Made by a program: the position numbers and the translations under genes
Shown here: positions 63,101 to 64,000 of the stretch, piece by piece
Position numbering within the stretch: position 1 is the stretch's first letter
Layout: the number at the start of each line of letters is the position of its first letter
Source of the DNA: Plantago elongata
Lineage: Eukaryota > Streptophyta > Magnoliopsida > Lamiales > Plantaginaceae
Assembly: GCA_036897095.1 (NCBI GenBank)
Contig: JAYMSP010000087.1
Coordinates: forward strand, 1 to 64,000
Direction of reading: 5' to 3'
Length of the DNA stretch: 64,000 nt
Notes under the pieces: generated by a model
The model's database searches: none
What the model was told of the DNA's origin: nothing
The model's input: the letters and a program-made list of their open reading frames with translations, nothing else

Positions 63101-63411
63101 ATACATAATTCTGATCACACACCATGGAGGGACCAACCAAATTGTATGTAATGTAATGTAACAAACAGATATGCATTTATTACAGTACCGGCGTTTATTA
63201 AGGAAACGAATCACGATCATGACACAAGCCTAATGATTCGGATATTTAAATTACGATCAGTACGTCAGTTTTTTTAATCAAAATTATATAGAGAGAGAAT
63301 TTTCGTTTCCTCCATTTTATCCAAAAACAGATATAGTTGATCGTGGTACCTGAGCAGCTTGTTGAGGCCAGCAATGGCTTCCTCATACACATGTTGATGA
63401 TCATTTCCCAT
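60149..63411 (-). CDS. beta carbonic anhydrase, no transit peptide
   Basis: Eight coding exons on the minus strand, 63411-63350, 63046-62903, 61964-61916, 61769-61653, 61515-61462, 60791-60706, 60537-60417 and 60319-60149, total 267 residues. The zinc site is complete: Cys and Asp in [12 protein letters not shown], then His and Cys in [10 protein letters not shown]. Family blocks [41 protein letters not shown] and [17 protein letters not shown] are intact. The enzyme interconverts CO2 and bicarbonate. The product begins [20 protein letters not shown], like the mature or cytosolic form, and the first exon follows a leader intron (acceptor TTTGTGCAG at 63421). An alternative upstream exon could add a plastid peptide beyond what I can see. 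Confidence 0.97.
60918..60985. mobile_element. Stowaway-like fragment in a carbonic anhydrase intron
   Basis: TACTCCGTCCGTCCAACATG begins like a Stowaway end but no matching right end was found, so only a fragment remains. Confidence 0.4.
62021..62179. mobile_element. MITE copy D (hAT-like), in carbonic anhydrase intron 2
   Basis: Inverted relative to copy A. The ends GGGGGTGATTG and CAATCAGCCCC are flanked by GTAACAT on both sides (62013-62019 and 62180-62186), with an eighth base differing. A 7-8 base target duplication points to the hAT superfamily. Non-coding. Confidence 0.85.
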
Positions 63412-63420
63412 TTCTTCAGA

Positions 63421-63643
63421 CTGCACAAATATATAATCAATTCCCAAATAGCTATTTTAATCCAATGTTCATAGATGATCAAATTCCAAGTTCTCAGTAA
63501 TACTATTTGATTCATTTCAATTCAACAAATTACAAACAAAATGAGCTAGTTTACGATACAGTACATGAACACGAACACGAACACGAAAATTTGCAGTGTG
63601 TTACTTATGAGGAAAGGATTGGTGTACGGACCTTTGATTAAGA
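63421..63643 (-). other. 5' UTR leader intron of carbonic anhydrase
   Basis: The donor CAAAG/GTCCGT is at about 63633 and the acceptor TTTGTGCAG at 63421, placing a leader intron of about 210 bases between a short untranslated exon and the start exon. Confidence 0.6.
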
Positions 63644-63734
63644 GGACTAGTTTGACTTGGGAATGGAGGTAACAGAAAGAGAGGTAGAATTTTCAGGAGT
63701 GAATGTCTTGTGGAAGGACAGGGCTAAAGTTGGG

Positions 63735-63743
63735 GATTTATAG
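63735..63743 (-). promoter_or_regulatory. TATA box of carbonic anhydrase
   Basis: CTATAAATC on the minus strand. Just upstream of it (63745-63781) an 18-19 base unit, AAGGACCTGACTATGGTT, is tandemly doubled, so the region may hold duplicated factor sites. Confidence 0.6.
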
Positions 63744-64000
63744 TAAGGGACCTGACTATGGTTAAGGACCTGACTGTGGTTAAGGAACTAAATTTGTCTT
63801 TCCTATTTCTTTTTCCGGTTGAATTTTTTGGGTAGGAGTATATTATGTAATAATAATAACGGTCTAGTCTTGTGGGCTGACAATCATCTACTAAATTAGT
63901 CAACACTATTCTTGGATTTTGGTCGAAATCTGGATAAGGGGATGTGATTTTGAAGAAATAAGGTGATCTATTATTATTGGAAAGGTGTTCTATTTTATGA

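Overview
The window is AT-rich nuclear DNA of a flowering plant. All the genes are plant families, coding exons are interrupted by short GT-AG introns, and the intergenic DNA is full of plant transposon debris (Copia and Gypsy LTR remnants, Stowaway and other MITEs, tRNA-derived SINEs, a LINE tail). A eudicot, perhaps an asterid near Lamiales, is my inference; the sequence alone does not settle it. No bacterial, organellar or viral operon structure is present.

Layout on the plus strand: a seven-exon polygalacturonase (5.3-9.0 kb); an ARF1-class small GTPase with a 5' UTR intron (12.1-15.1 kb); an unrecognised three-exon cysteine-rich protein (18.2-19.0 kb); a four-exon galactinol synthase (24.2-27.9 kb); and an intronless Pelota homologue (35.9-37.1 kb). 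On the minus strand: an intronless DUF1645-type protein (31.0-31.8 kb); a three-exon CHX cation/H+ antiporter converging on Pelota (37.8-40.8 kb); an intronless single-pass membrane protein rich in His and Gly (43.0-43.5 kb); a chloroplast-type RNase E/G gene (46.7-56.2 kb) whose catalytic part reads cleanly but whose N-terminal part needs a one-base frame correction; a relic of an F-box gene (57.2-57.6 kb); and an eight-coding-exon beta carbonic anhydrase without a transit peptide (60.1-63.4 kb).

These genes do not form a pathway. Cell wall turnover, vesicle traffic, raffinose-family sugar synthesis, ribosome rescue, ion transport, plastid RNA processing and CO2 hydration are simply neighbours, as is usual in plants. 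The more interesting material lies between and inside them: a MITE family with GGGGCTGATTGG-type ends that appears four times (two copies in introns of genes here), a double fold-back element in galactinol synthase intron 1, a long-terminal-inverted-repeat element beside a SINE, an element full of AGCTCC/GGAGCT palindromes, tandem in-frame duplications in two acidic protein segments, and the uncharacterised cysteine-rich gene. I found no convincing new multi-gene system.
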